Shown here one piece after another: positions 8,825-23,407 of a stretch of 64,000 nucleotides of DNA. Origin of the DNA: Penelope pileata (lineage: Eukaryota; Chordata; Aves; Galliformes; Cracidae); contig WBMW01003129.1 of the NCBI GenBank assembly GCA_013396635.1, positions 62,001 through 126,000 of the forward strand. The letters are read 5' to 3'. The notes below the pieces were generated by a model that saw only the letters and a program-made list of their open reading frames with translations, ran no database searches and was not told where the DNA came from. The position numbers and the translations under genes were made by a program. How positions within the stretch are numbered: the first letter of the stretch is position 1; the number at the start of each line of letters is the position of its first letter.

Positions 8825-11800
8825 CTAGGGGAAACAGAAAAAACACCGTAAGAGACAGAGACACTTGGTATCAGACAGGATGTGGGTTGGTTTGTCAGAA
8901 ACAATAGACAGAGAAAGAAAAGGCAGCACTAAGTCTACCTACCCACTGTTCAGACATGCATATTATCTTACGCTACGGAAAACTGGATAGCTAGAAAGAA
9001 ATCTCATTTGGGGCACCTTCTGGGGACATCTTTAATCATTTGCAGCATTACAGATTGATTCAGAAACCATTCCTGAGAATATGACAACGAAGCGTTAGTA
9101 GAGGCATATACGCTTTTTGATCTTTTAGTTTCATACTACTTCTAAATGTGTACTGTCAACAACAAACATACATGCTGGAAGTTTATGAATCAAATGAGCA
9201 AACTAGCTTCTCATCAATTAAAATTCAAAATTTCACATGGAGACTTACAGAGATCATCATGATCAGAGGAAGAGAGAAAAACATCCATACATTTGTTTCC
9301 TTAAAAACAAGAATGGATTTTGATTCTAGCTATCCCAAATTTCTGTTTTAGTCACATATACAGTAACTCAGCCCTTCATGTTTTTTCCTAATATCAGCAG
9401 GCTTGGGTTGTAGGAGCTGGATGTAAGCCTGTCCAGCTACAGGCAATTAATTTTAACCTCTCTGGAAGAGGGGGTGGTTTTGTTGCATGTACGTTACTTC
9501 ATGGTTGCCCTTAGCCTGTTTTAGAGAGAGTGGTTTTGAATTACTTAATGCCAGCATTTATCTGAAATGCCTTGATATGCTATGCTCCCAAATTCAGTAT
9601 ATTCCAAAGTTAAGCATAATTTCCTAATTTTGTTTTAAAATGTACTATATTCCAAGATGCAAAGGGAAACAGAAAATTATGAATCACATTCAAAAAGTAA
9701 CATGGCAGGAAAATCTCCATATAAAATCAGAACAAAATTGCGCGCAGAAAAACCATGACAAATGACACTCAACAAAACGGAAGGTGAACTTATTCGTCTT
9801 TCCTTGGCATAAAAAAAATCCATTGTATCAATGAAACTGCATCTTCAAAACAGTTATTGGCATCATTAAATGCTCTTAGTATGAAGTAAGAGCCATTCCC
9901 TCCTGATGACAGTGCTAGAGTTTAGAACAGGAAAGGATGGAGAACGAGGGATCAGACAGCCTTTTTCATGTTCTGAACGTGCCTGATTTAGATTGCTCCA
10001 TTGTACCTGCACACAAGACCTTTCTCTTCTTCCTAATAAAGTAATAAATTTCCAGTTGGTTTCTTCAGTATTTTCTCCAAAGCTATTTCCTAAAACTAAA
10101 ATGCATTTTACCTTCACATCACCAATTTCTCAGTGCTTAAACTATAACCCCTAATCGTTACTGACACAGAAGCGTGAAAACAATTAAAGGATAATTCATG
10201 CTACAATTTTATACATTTGTATAAAATCCAGTCATAATTACTTTTTCCTTGTCTCAACATGAACAATTCCCTGAACTTTTTATTTTAGATTTAAGAGCTT
10301 CTTATTGACCTCTGCTGCACTTTCTCCAAAGCAAGAGGCTCCATTCCCCTAAGGCAGTAACACTATTCAAGCTTTTTCAATGAGATGTAACGCAGTGTCA
10401 TTTTCACAAGCATTATATTCATCTACAAACATTTTAAAGACAAGCATAATCAATCATGTAATATAAGACTGGGACACATTCAAGGGGTTCTGGCAAGTCT
10501 GAAAGTACTGAGAGCACAGTTTCAGTCAGCAGATGACAGAGCTTGAATTTCCTTGTTACTCTGCTGAGCATTAATTGCCTTGGTTATTCTAAAAAAATTT
10601 CCATGCATGAATTCATACTGAAGTAGCATTCATAGCAAGTTTGTTTTATTTCACATAATAACATTGTAATAATATGACCTTTTAGCAGGCTTGCTGCTTT
10701 TTGAAAAATTTAAAAGTTCCTCTTACTGGATTACATTAAGTATATTAAAATGCCACTATTAAGGCAGTATATTTAACTTTGTTCCTAAATTGAATTATCC
10801 TGAAAACAACCATTGAAAGCATTCTCTTTACTGGAAGATGTATTACTACAAAAGTTGGCAGCAAAAACCTTTCTATAGAAACAAAATATTTGACTTTCCT
10901 TTACGTCTTATTTTATCTTTTCTTTGCTGAAAGAGAAGGCACATTTTGATTGAGGGGCTACAGGACAGAGAATCTGTACACAAATTCTGTGTAAGAAGCA
11001 AGTGATAATACTATAGAGTTGTACCAACACGAATAATAACAGAACACTTATGGGTAAGAGCTGGCTTACTTTATTCAAATGAGAAGTCGACCTACCTTTC
11101 AGTTTATAATTACTTTCTGAGTACAACTGCATCAAAGATAGTCAGAAGGGTAGCAGTATTGTGACTGTTTCACTAGAGGGCTCTTTAACTTTGAACAAAA
11201 CCTCTATTTTTACAACCCAGGAGATGACCTGGAAGTTAATGCATGAATGCAAAGTGTGGAATAAGGAGAAACATGAGACTGCTTTTGCAGTCGTGTTTCC
11301 TGACTGAAAAGCAGACACCAACGATAGAGCACAGGGTGATCCATTGCTTGCTTGTAATTATTTTAGGACACATTAATACACACACACTTCTTTGTTCTGT
11401 CTCAGCTTCAAGACAGATGTTAGTGCGCAAAACCATCCTTTTCTTAGTTAAGTCTGCTTCACACTTCTTCAGTATTCTTTGACGAGCACCCTAGGCTCAC
11501 AATTACATTTTTAAAGAGAATTCAAAACAACTTATTCAGATAACAAGAGGACTAATATCCTAACCATTTAATCCCCGTCTATTTCCAGGAAAAGGGAAGA
11601 CAAGAACCATTACTGGTCAAAGTTAACAGTTGTGATTCCTTGCAATATGCATAAAGCAAACTTCAACAGTGAATTCTGCCATTTGCCTATCCAAGTAAAC
11701 GTGAGCTGCTGAGATCACAACAATAAGTAAAAAGATGTCACTTTTATTACAAAACATATCCCTGTGCTTTCTGGCTGTTTCCTTAGCAGACTTCTGAGAT

Positions 11801-12490
11801 TCTAAATATTTGAACTGTAGCTACTTGAAATAGCTTAGAATTTCCCTCTCAGTAAAGAGGACCACTTTCTCTGGTGAGTTCTGGGATTACGTCTCTAATC
11901 CTACATTGTAATGAAATTCAGTGTGCCTTCCCAATAAATACACTACTATGGAAAACTTAAACTTTGCAACTACTGTTGTATACTTTTAAATTAATGCACA
12001 CAGACTCACATAAGTATTATTAGATATGAGTTACATCAGCTTAGAAAGAGCCAGGCAGAAAGAAGAGGGAACTGTTCTCTTACATTTTGCTCATGAAGAT
12101 TGTTAGTTTTTTTAAAAATAAATGACTTTAATCACACACTTCATACACCACATGCAAAGTCTTTACTGTTTCTTGAGACCTACTGGCTATGGGCAGTCAT
12201 TCATGCACTTGTGGAAAAGACATTAATATTCTAGATTTTTATTTAGTTCTAAGAAAGGTGATGCTGCCACCTTTCTTTTTTGTGACATTATGATCACACT
12301 TTAGGCACTACTAGGAGGTTATTGCTGAAAAAAAACCAACTGATATGTGTGTGTGCATAGAAAGAGAAATTAATATTGGTTCACTAGGAGGCCAAGGTAA
12401 GTTTGGAATTTTCTGTCTGCACCTTTCTTTGATTTTTCTGCAGTGAACTTCACTTTCAGTGAGGAAAAGAACTGTTGTAGTGATTCTTAC
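8825..12490 (-). other. PHF21A intron, 3666 bp
   Basis: It is bounded by donor gtaaga and acceptor ttcccctag on the minus strand. I see no exon, RNA gene or clear mobile element. The only reading frames present are short and unremarkable. Confidence 0.85.
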
Positions 12491-12691
12491 CTGTGATCCA
12501 ATCACGTTTGGAGAGGGTGCAGTAGACTGCTGCTGCTGTTGATGGTGGTGTTGCTGTAACTGTTGTAGTGGTTGCGGCTGTGGTGTCTGTAGTTTGTTTT
12601 CTGACTGTGCCAACGGCTGTATTTGAAACTTACTGTCTGGCTGTTCCTGCTTCACTATCAAATTCTTTCGAAGCTGTTCCACCACTCTTTT
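12491..12691 (-). CDS. PHF21A: PHF21A coding exon, Gln/His-rich segment (67 codons)
   Basis: This is the first PHF21A exon in transcript order within the window. It begins K-R-V-V-E-Q-L-R-K-N, right after the N-terminal coiled-coil in the mammalian protein, and ends V-I-G-S-Q. It is bounded by an acceptor ending in tag after 12692 and a strong donor, CAG then gtaaga, below 12491. Length is 201 nt, phase 0 on both sides, so it can be skipped without a frame change. The middle carries a low-complexity run, L-Q-Q-L-Q-Q, then three His, then five Gln, encoded by mixed CAA/CAG and CAC/CAT codons. Lengths of such runs vary between species; mammals have a differently arranged Gln/His stretch here. 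The exon contains no ATG of its own, so its start comes from upstream exons. The acceptor has a poor pyrimidine tract. Confidence 0.95.
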
Positions 12692-13415
12692 CTACCAGAT
12701 AAACAAAAACATAAACAGAGATGATTATGGTTATTTAGTTGCACGTTAGAGAAGATAATAACACCTAAAGCGTTTAATGTAAATAAAAGACTACTCAGAA
12801 GCGTAGTAGGAGTTCTCTTATTGGAATTTTAAACATTGATATTACCTAATAGACACAGTGTCAAAATAGGTATGCTGTCCAGCAGGGTGACCTTGCTGTC
12901 CTTGCAGAAACTCACCCCAATTCAGGCTTTTCAAAAACCACAGCAAGACCTCATTAATATATATTCACTTGAGACTTGTTGGCATTCAGATTCCAAAGTC
13001 TCTGTCTCCTTCAGACACACACTACCAGGCACAAAAAAATGAGTGGACAGAGAACCAGCCTGAGTGCAAAGTGGGGAATAGGAAGGGCACTGATGTGCGG
13101 TCATTCTGTTCAATATTATTGTCAATGGAAAGAAAATCAGATAGGGCTACCTATGTAGGAAGGAAAGGCATAGATTTCCTTTTCCAAGCTTAAATGCTTC
13201 CTATTATACTATAGATTTCAAGAAAGTTTGAAATGATTTCAAAGAGAAGTTTCTTCCCTTGGTACCTACTGGGTATCCTTAGACAATAACTCAACAGATC
13301 TAAGACGAGACCAGGCGACCTATAGGATAAGATTCCATTTCACCAAATGGGTTATAAGGGCTCACATTTTATGTTCACGTACATTAGCACAGACAAGGGT
13401 GCATACACCATGGGA

Positions 13416-13447
13416 TTTTTTTTTATTTTTTTTATTTTTATTTTTTT
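13416..13447. repeat. T-rich low-complexity tract
   Basis: A run of T broken by single A bases (tttttttttattttttttat pattern). Confidence 0.9.
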
Positions 13448-14549
13448 ACCTTTTGTGAACATGATAGGTAATGAGCATTTTTTCCAATACTCTAACCACC
13501 ACCAAACTAGGATAGCTTTAAAAAGATTCAGATGTGTACTTAGGCCGCCTTGATAAAGAGTATATGTGTTCTTCAGAATTGTTGCACTACATAGCTGGAT
13601 GTGGAGGAGTACAGTGAAGAGTCAACAGACGTGCCAGTGGATGGCCTGAGGAGACTCTACCAAAAACAGCAACAGTCAGAAAAACTCAGTCAGAACCTGG
13701 TGCTGGCAGAAGGGGCTGGGGGAAGTAATTCCACTGCTGATCTTTCTTTTGAAGTGTTTCTACTAAGGTGGAGTACAAAACAGAGACAGAATGAAAAAAA
13801 AAGAAAAATAGAAATCCAGGTATGTACTACCAACTGAAACAATCTTTTCCCTTAATTTTTTTTTTCCCCACATAGGATTACGGAATTCTGAGATAGTAAA
13901 ATATTTGTTCGTTACGTAGTTCCCATTTAAATACTTCACATATACTTCAGAGTACGTTGCTTACGATGGGTTAAGACTGCACTATGCCTAACACACTAAA
14001 CTTGCACCTCCAACTAAGAAACACAGTAAAAGTTGCAGGGTCCCAAAAGGGCAGTTTTGAGAACAGGAACTTTAAAATGCAGAAGAGAACACACAATGAA
14101 CCAAAAAACCCCTCCTGCTTCACAGGGTTGAACAGCATGGATCCAGGGTACTGCCATTTTTGCAAAAGTCTGAATTCAGCTACTATGAAGCGTACACGAG
14201 GAAGACTACCTGGCTTCTAAAGCCTCCCTGGTGCTGTGGTGACAGTCCTGCTGGGGACGCACACTAGACTCCAAAGGCAAGAGAAACACAGGCTCAATCT
14301 CACTGAAAATTCAGGGAGCTTGTAGTGGAGTAAAGTCACCATTTTACACTGCATCCAGAGGTGTGCTAAAAGCTGTCAAAACCTGAAAACCCGAAATTGT
14401 TTGTCCTCTCCTAGAACAAGAGGAAAATATAGAGTATAGAAAGCATTTCTCTAATTCAGATATTTCACATAGTTTTTAACAGCCTGTTTCTATCAGCTCA
14501 TTCATACACGGAATAGTCATTTTAAATTGCTTTCTGAGAAGATCAACCA

Positions 14550-14620
14550 TGCCTGAGGCAGGGGGCTTGGAACCTGATGATCCTTGAGGTCTCTGCCAAC
14601 CCAAGCCATTCTATGATTCT
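14550..14620 (+). mobile_element. CR1 LINE 3' end fragment
   Basis: It contains aggcagggggcttggaacct, then gatgatccttgaggtctctg and ccaacccaagccattctatg, ending attct. This is the standard CR1 3' terminus with its ATTCTATG-type tail. The element is short and 5'-truncated; only the last 70 or so bases are clear. Confidence 0.9.
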
Positions 14621-17459
14621 CTGTTAACCTGCAAACTAAAGTGCTGTGTCAGCAAGCAGATAGAAGAGCCGAAAAACACTTCCAGAGAGCAACCTGAGGG
14701 GAGGAGAGAACAGAGCAAGGCAAGAGAGTAAACACTGCAACACGTCTATGTAACCCATGCCAAAAAGTGGACCGCACAGGTGACTAAAGAATTACTGAGC
14801 CAACATGAACAGGAAGGGAGGTTTTGTCTTCCACATGAGATTCAGCGACAGGGAGCTCTTCTACCAGTTCCCTAACTGCAAGAAATCAGCAGCAATGGCC
14901 CATCTTGTCCTTTACACTGGGAGGGAACATTAGTGAAAGGATTCAAGCAAAAAGGAGAGGGTGAGCCAGAGGCAGGTCGCAGGACTCCTGCCTGAAGAGA
15001 GGCAGCATGGAGCCGAGCGGCTGAGGCCCGGCCTGCTCACAGCCTGCTGCTGCTGCCCCGGCCCCAAACGCAGCGTGCCAAGCTGGGGGAACACAGGAGC
15101 AAGCATGACTTTCCATAGCACCTCATGCAAAATCCAAGTCTTGGCATGTTTGGCACAAGATGGATAACACGAGGAGAACAACGCCGCTGCTCTGGAGGCC
15201 TGTGCCAGCCTGGTAGAGGGCTGCCGCGAGCTGCCTGGCAGCGGTGCATCCTGCCGTCCGTATCCATTATGCAGATATTAAATTGGAAGAAACATCCAAT
15301 GCTTTTAAGATTCAGAGCAGTACAACTGAAGTTTGCAGAGCATGCCAATTGCTTACGCAGTTTATTAAGCTTCCTCTACCAACTGTCAGTAAAAATACCA
15401 CAGTGCCGCTACAAAAATCATTTTGCTATCTGGAAGGCTGTTGGGATTACGTGCTTGTTAGCAGTTATCACGAGCGGCTCTGAACAACATATTCCAAAAT
15501 TACTTAGCTTAATTACCCAAACCAGACCAGGGCTGCCCCCACACAGGCACAAAGCCCAGGCTGTGCCTGCTCTCAGCACCTCACTCTGCTGCATCCTCCC
15601 AGCAGAGCTGCCAGCTTGGGCCAGGATAACAAGCCTTGTCTACTACGAGGCTTCATGCTACATTAAAGCAGTGTTTTAAAACAGTTCCTGTGAGTTATTT
15701 GGCTGTTCTTAATCAACTCTGAATGCAGCTTGTGCCGCAGAATGTGCAATCTGTACGGCTGAAATTTGCCAGGGCTGCTGTAAAGTCCTGGCTGCACACC
15801 TGGTAAAGCCAGGGAGACTGAGGTTATCCAAAAGTACCACAGAATTCTTAAGAAATATTCCCAATCACTGCCATTCCCCTCCCCCATTTTTACTTAAGAA
15901 TATTTAATTACGACATTCTTATCGACAACTTTGGAATTTTAAACTGAGATTAACTCAATCATAAACACATCATAAAGATAACAGTTCTCTGAGCGTCAGA
16001 AAGCTCTAAAGCCCACCCGTATTCCTAAGGTAGTTTGTTTTCCTGCAATGCTACAAATATGTGAAAAGCATTTGTCTTTCAAGTTTACTGAATTTTCCTC
16101 AAAGCCTCTGTTTACATCCAGAATGTGAAAGAAGTTAATAATCACATCCTTTCATCCGAACTGTATCTTACCCAAAATGTAATTGCTAGCACTCTGCAAT
16201 GGTTACGGTCAGACTGCTTCAAAATCTATTTGCCGAGCAGTGCCCTGTAAGCATACTGCATAATTTAATAGCTCCTGCTGTCTTGACATCTTCATCACTA
16301 ACCTCATCAAGAACTCTTCACACCACCGAGTTCACAGAGCCCTGCACACCTCACATGACCCCTTCTTAAAGTAATAATTGTAATCAATACTGTGACATTT
16401 AGTGATACCACTTTCTTATTCATGTTACAGGCCAGATCCAACACAGCATTAGGAGATTATTTTGGTTTGATTAAGCAGAAAATCTGCCTCTGCGTCTCGC
16501 TGGCCATATATCTGTGCCCTGGTGAGACAAGAAAAGATGTCTTCTCTGTGCTCTAACACTACCATGAAAATACTGCTACAAGAGAAGGAAAGTCCTCCCA
16601 GCAAACTGAAAGCTTTAAGAATAACATCGTTAGCTAAGCATTAATTCCACTTCAATCAAACAATCAATCAATGAAAAAGTGGTACAGCGTGTATAGCAAA
16701 TTTTTAAATACTAGATCCCTCGTTATATTTGGTGACACATTTTCTTTTTTTTATCCAAGAAACATTCAAAAAAAGCACATCTATTTAAAGAGGGTCTGTT
16801 TTTAAACTTCAAAAATCTGTAAAAGAGTAAAACATTAAAATCTCATAAAAAAAGAGAGAAAAGTAAAGTACTAAGCAGCCTCGCAGTGCATACCTTTAGT
16901 ATCACAAAACCAGACCTGATGTGCTTTGAATTTAACAAGTGCCTGCCAGTGACCTGCTTTCCTGCTCCACCGACTCCAGAAGTAAACTATTAAGTGAACC
17001 CTGTTCCCTGTTCCCTGCAAGGAACAAGAAATGTTCTCTGGGATTTAGAAGTCGTCAACTGCTGAGAATGAAATGGGAAGAGAAAATCGTCCTTTCAAAT
17101 AAGCTCCAAATGGGGAGTGGGAAGGCTGGAGGGAATTTCTCTGCTCTGCAATCCTCTTTTCCAGCCTCCCTCCCCTCGCCTTGCCACTACCCAATGAGGA
17201 GTGAAAGATCTCTGCTTTTACACAGAATTTAAAGTTATTCTTTAAACTGCCAAGGGTGTACGTATTGAGAGTGGAATTTGGGAGTGGAAAGATTACAAGC
17301 AGGGAGAGTAATTGTACACTCGTCGACTGATAGTATCAGAAAGTTAAAATAGGGAAATCCAATTATAGAAATCCATGATGCAATATTTCACAACTGTGAG
17401 GAAAAAATCTGCTGTACGAAAAATTATATTTTAATTCTATGGACAGATTGAGGAAATGG

Positions 17460-17489
17460 CTACAGAAATATTTTCAGCTATTTCTGTAG
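17460..17489. repeat. Perfect 11-bp inverted repeat (hairpin), loop 8 nt
   Basis: Arm ctacagaaata (17460-17470) pairs exactly with tatttctgtag (17479-17489) around loop ttttcagc. The stem is too short for a microRNA precursor and flanking bases pair poorly. Confidence 0.7.
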
Positions 17490-20400
17490 TGACCCTGTAT
17501 TTTTTTTTTTAACAGAATTTCGCACCTCTGTGACTCACATCCAGATTGTTAAATGAACAAAACAATCAAAATCAACTAAATTAGAAAGAATTTTATTCCC
17601 AGAAAAAAAGCGTGGCACAACTTCCTACTTCTTAAAGGTGTCCAAACTGCCACCTGTACATTTTAGACGAAAAAGGCTCCCCTGAGGCAGGGGGGAACAG
17701 GGACACCTGTGCCTGGTGCAGGCACGCAGCCACCGCTGCCAGCAGTGAGACTGAGAGACCACCTCTCCCTGATACCGAGTGCCTTATCACTGGGCAGGAG
17801 TACCAAAATGTGCAGTATTTCTTTTTACAGTTTAATAACCTAACTCATTTTTTCCAAGGTTTTGTTGTTGTTTATTTGTGTGTTTGGTTAAACACAGATA
17901 CCCTAACCGCACCCAGCGAATGGCTGCACTGCCAACACGCCAGGAACTGTCCCAAAGAGAACGTGCTCCATGCAGCACACAGATAGTGTTGCCAAAAGCA
18001 GTACAAAGATACAAGGACTTCTTTCGCATGTCTACACGCCCACCTATTTTGAATGCGAGATTTTTCCTTCAGGATAGAGAAACGCTTCTCAGAGTTGCTA
18101 GAAATTATTCAGAAATGGATTATGTATGTTCCGAAAATAACGTTTGTTCCTTCATTCCTAATGGGGGAGAATGCTTTTCAACTTTTCTATTTTATTTAAA
18201 ATTATAGATAGATTTATAAATGAAAATGACTGAAAATAGCTGTTGTGCCATTCTGTTTTATGTGAGTGGTTGATTGCTTTATTTTCGGTGCTGTGTCTTT
18301 TACCACTTGCAGCAACACAAGACCAATTAATTTTTGGAAGGGAATGCTGTACCGTGAAATGCCTTATGCATCACGGTCTTCTCATTTTAGAATCTCTTGT
18401 ACTTGCTGCACAAAGTAGGGAACAGACACTGAGCTAGTAGGAGCACTACATACACTACCTTTTCCTTCAGCTTATACATTACATAAATATAACACCTCTG
18501 CTTCCTTGCCCCGATACTTATGTTAATGGAAAGAAACCTGCAAGAACAGCTACAATAATTAAACAATGAAGCAATTAATGAATGAAGAATTAAGCGTATG
18601 ACAACAGGCAAAACAGAACAAGAAAAACAGTTAAGTGCAGTATTTGTAATGTAATTAAGGAGGAGTGGAACACAAGGAATGAAATTAAACTATTTTTAAT
18701 TTGACAAGGCTTGACAAGGTTTTTGTTTTGTTTCAGGTTTTTCTGCTTCCCAGAAACACTTGCGTGTACGCATACAAACTGGTAAAAGGATGTGGGGATC
18801 AACTCCACATGAACTGGCTAGGGAAAGGAAAAAAATTAATCTGCTGACTATCACATTAAAGGTGCTCATTTTGTCTTGCCCCTCTCCACATTGATTTTCC
18901 TGATTTGTCTATTTCATGAGAAAACAATCAGTCTACTTTCTAATCTGGTACCTCCTATTATTTTTGAACAGCCCAAACGGAAAGGATAGTCATCAAATAA
19001 TTTTAAAATACACTCTTGCACACTAACATAGTCCCTTGAATAAAAAATGAATCTGCTTCAGCAGGATTCTTGTGCAGCCCACTGCTATTCCCACGACCAA
19101 ATCACACCTCTCCTCCTCGTGATGGGAAACACACGGCCCAGGCTCACGCACTTCACGCATGATCAGAAGCACCAAGCAAGACGACTCGGTTCGTGTTACC
19201 ACAGAACATAAACCTGCTCTTTCATGAACAGGAAGGTCGGCGTGCTCAGACGGCCTTGTAGGAGAACGTGTTGATTGCCCCGATGCTCTCAACAGCATCT
19301 AATATTTCATTTCCACACTTTCTTTACAGAGATCACAAACTAACTGCAGAACCCAGAGATGAGAAGGAATAAATACAGAGAGACGTGATATGGAGATACA
19401 GAATGAAGTAGGCACTCGTATTTATCCTCTCCAGTACTAGAAAACATGGAAAATACTCAATGACATTGAATTTTAACAGTATAAAACATGCGGAAGCAAT
19501 TTTATTAATTTTGTTTTGCATGCAATGTAATCAATCAGTTTCAAAGATTGCCTTAGCACTGTCCTGGCTGAGGGATCCTCCTGGGATGAGATGAAAAGTC
19601 AAGAGTTTCCTTGGGGATTTATCACAGTTGCTTAAACAGCGGTGGACAGGCTTCATCCCTTTCTGTATTGTCAACCAAATACTGTGAAGCACTGACTCAG
19701 TTAAACCCCACCACTAGAAATATCACATAGCAATTCACTGCTGAGCTCCACTCAATAGGTAGAGTGAGCTACCAGAGCAAAAAGCTGTAGTTTTATCTCA
19801 CTCAACTGAGAGCTTTTTTCCATTTCCTACACCTAAACAGTGTATCGAATACAGGTGTTCTGCCCAGCCAAACATACATACTGTACTGTTCTCTTTAGTT
19901 AACCAAGCATGGTCGAAACGAAGAAAAATGCCTGCTTCACAGAAAGGACATGAAATTAAATCAGTACTGCAGACTCAGATTGCTGGCCTTTCATTGTATA
20001 AAGGTCTGTGGATCAGTCAACAGTGACTCTCTGGGGGGGAAAAAAAAAGTAAAGGTTCTTGCTTAGCCTCCCAATTTAAATGGAAAGGGGAGGGAGGACT
20101 TCGCCCTGGTGCTAATCTCAGTGCAAATAACATCTCACTAAATATGGCTAAACGTATTCAAAGACTGCAGATCTGGGGAACTTCTGCCTCTTTTAAATGA
20201 CTTCACTTTTTGTCAAAGGATGCACAGCTGCGGGGGACAGTCAAAGGAAAACCACAAACACAATCGAGGACCCAGCAAACAACGCTGTGCAACGTGAGGC
20301 TTCCTGTGGCTGAGCGCATCCACTTCATCATAGAGAAGACTGAGAGGTGACTTCTCACTGGGTACAGATACTTATACCAAGAAGACTTCTGAGGATAAGA

Positions 20401-22446
20401 GGGCTGTTAGTTTCTCTGAGAAATGTACAATGCTAATTCTGTGACCGCAATCTGAAAACAGACAAATTCAAACTTGAAATGAGATGCAAAGATGGCTAAA
20501 TGCTGGAACAGCCTGATATGAGAGGTAACGGACTATCATAGTTTGAAGTTTTTAGGACAAGGCTATACAGCTTTCCAAAGGAAATGCTTAATCTAACTTT
20601 TGGAGGAGATTTCATAGCACTTGTGGTGCCCTGGATCCCAGGAAGCCTCTGCTCATCCCCTGCCTTAATGGGCCACAGGGACAGTGCAAGTGCCAGCACT
20701 GTTCTCGGCACGCTTCCCCAGCACTGACATGCCACACAAACAGAGCTTCCTCTTTAGATTATGCATCTTCAGGGGCACTAACAACCAGATATATTTTTAT
20801 ACCTTCCTCTAGAACATAAGAAGCTGATAACAAGCAGAGAAAAGAAGCTGAGCTACATAAGCTAGCCTTCTTCCTTTGATGCCTTTTATTGTATGTCATG
20901 CTTACTTATACATTCAGGTTCTTATCGATTCCAGACTTGGAACGGGAAAAAAGTTTCCCAGGTCAGACTTGCTGGGATGTTATTTCCCCCCCACTGCAAT
21001 GGAGAATGTGGGCTGCCTGCTAGGACTAGCCAGGCAAATTTCCCCACATCAACCTGCTGACGTTGCACTGGCTTTCAGAATAACTGGCAGCCCAATCTAT
21101 CACCTGCTCTCTGGCTGTGGAACACAAGAACTTTGTCTCCTGATAACCAAACTGTCCTAGCCTTGTTGACGTCAGGAGATGCCACACTGGAGTACTGGCG
21201 TAGAATATAACAGCTTCTAATCACAGGAAGTCAAAGTAGTTAATCTCATTATCCCTTTTGCTTTTGATGTGTGGCATCTTTCCTCCATTTCTCAGATGCA
21301 GTTTCCCAATTTAAACTTATTTGTAGTCTTTTAAAGAAAAAAATCTGCCTGCTAGATAAAAGACAAAAAGCATTTTACTTGCACAATAGTTTTTAACAGA
21401 TGTACATAACACCTAACTTAATTAACAGGATCAGGCGTTAGCATCTGATCCCAAATTATGTATGTATCTAATCTAAAATTCTGGCCATTTCCTGGAACAT
21501 AAACCCCAGTAGCTGTTCTTGATGCCCCCAGAGCCCTTTTCTGTGAAAGTTTAATCCTTTGGGATTGAAATGCCTCAGACAGGTGCCATTACTCAAGCAA
21601 GGTAACAGTAATGTGAGGAGCAGAAATGAAGAAGCCACATGTGGAACACAAAGATCTTTCCAGCTTTGATGGACACCTCACAGGAGAATGCATCTGAGAC
21701 ATGATATATCAATATGGACAATATCCAGCAAGAAACAAAGTACTAACAGAGACCACAGAAGGGAATGTAAACATTCCTGTCCGTTAAGTTCATACTACTT
21801 CTTCACAGTGTGCTTGCTTGTTTGACAGTTATACTGTCATCATTTGAGACTGTTAAACCTCTGCTCTAGGGTTTATAAAAGATCAGAGCACTTGTCACTC
21901 TCAGTGCAGGTAGAGGGAGATAGAGTGGTTGAGCAGTTCATTTTTCTTTATAATTACACTCCATTAACCTTCCACATGAGAGCTCCCCCGTGCTTTCATA
22001 CCAGCAGCACCAACTGGCTGTGTTTGATAAGGCTCAACAGAGTCTGCAAGACCAGCACGTGGAACAAAAGGAAGACTTCAGCTCTGCAGACTTAGCAGAA
22101 GCTGGGGCTGAAGCCGTTACGTGGCACAGACACATCCATCTACATTACACACCGGGAACGGACACCAGCCTCACCCTACTCACTTCCCTCACAACCGCAC
22201 TCCCCAACTTCATAGGTACATGAGCTAGCATTTGAATGCCAAATGCAAAGCTAGGGAATTATTCACTAGACGGAACTGAATATTTACCATGCTTTCACCT
22301 CACTGCAGAAACCTGCCAAGAGAAAAGCATTTGGAGTATTAAAGCATGCAGGGCTATATAAAAGAAGTTGTCATTACGTTATAATTAGATCATGTTAGAG
22401 TAAGCAACCAGAGTACAGAGAAGGAAAACTACTTTTGAAATCTAAA

Positions 22447-22463
22447 TTTTTTTTTTTTTTTTT
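22447..22463. repeat. Poly-T tract, 17 nt
   Basis: An uninterrupted run of 17 T in intronic sequence. Confidence 0.95.
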
Positions 22464-23379
22464 AAATGTACTTTCAGTATCTGGGGCTCTTTGCTGTATG
22501 TTTTGAAGACCACACTGGTTAACAAACAGCATTATATTTATCTGTAACCTTCTCACTGGTGACCACATAAAAGATAGGCTCTTCTAAAAAGAGAGACTTC
22601 TTCGATTAATAATGCATTCTGTGGGAGTTTTAAACTCAGTGCCAGGAAAGCTATTTTCCATGTGCATGAAGGTAGATTAGCATTTGTGTATACTGAGCAA
22701 TGGTGTCGGCACATGCTTACACAGATAAAAGGGAAACAAATTTGGAAGGAGGGATTGTAAACAATCTGGAACAGGATCCAAATGATTTTAAAAATAAATG
22801 AATCATTACAAAATCTGCACTTTCAAATGACATTCTATATTATCCACTGGAATTTTTAACTGTTTCAAATGTCTACACAACATAAAGGTGTATGCAGAAC
22901 TAGCCTGTAGAAGTGAGCGACTGTGATATTCTTTTTGCTATTAGCTCCATTACCCTTTCACAGCCCTCTCCTCATGTTTAACATATTGTGATACTGGCGT
23001 CTGCATGCATCTCCATAAATAAATATAACTTACTTCTTTCCTACGGTAAGTTTCCCAACCTTCAGATAATATTTTGAAATGATGTGCCGTTTTCTGTGTC
23101 TTGATAACTTTGAAGTGTCTGAAACAAAATCTGTTTGTGCTGCAAGCCAAGCTATGAATCCAGCACTGTCCTTGCTCAGAACAGCACAGGAATTTTATCT
23201 CAGTTCTGGTGAATGTTGTCACAGATCCCCATCAGTACAAAGGAAACAGAGGTGGCACTTCTCTTACGACAGAAAATTAAGCACTGCTACTGAACTCACC
23301 CCACCTAAAGTACTCTGAGGACGACTGGATTTTCATTAAAGGCTCTTAACGTAAATCCCACTTTCAACATCTTATTAAG

Positions 23380-23407
23380 TTTTTTTTTTTTTTTTTTTTA
23401 AAAAAAA
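23380..23407. repeat. Poly-T/poly-A junction, T20A8
   Basis: Twenty T directly followed by eight A. The two runs are complementary and could fold back; no mobile element body is seen on either side. Confidence 0.95.
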
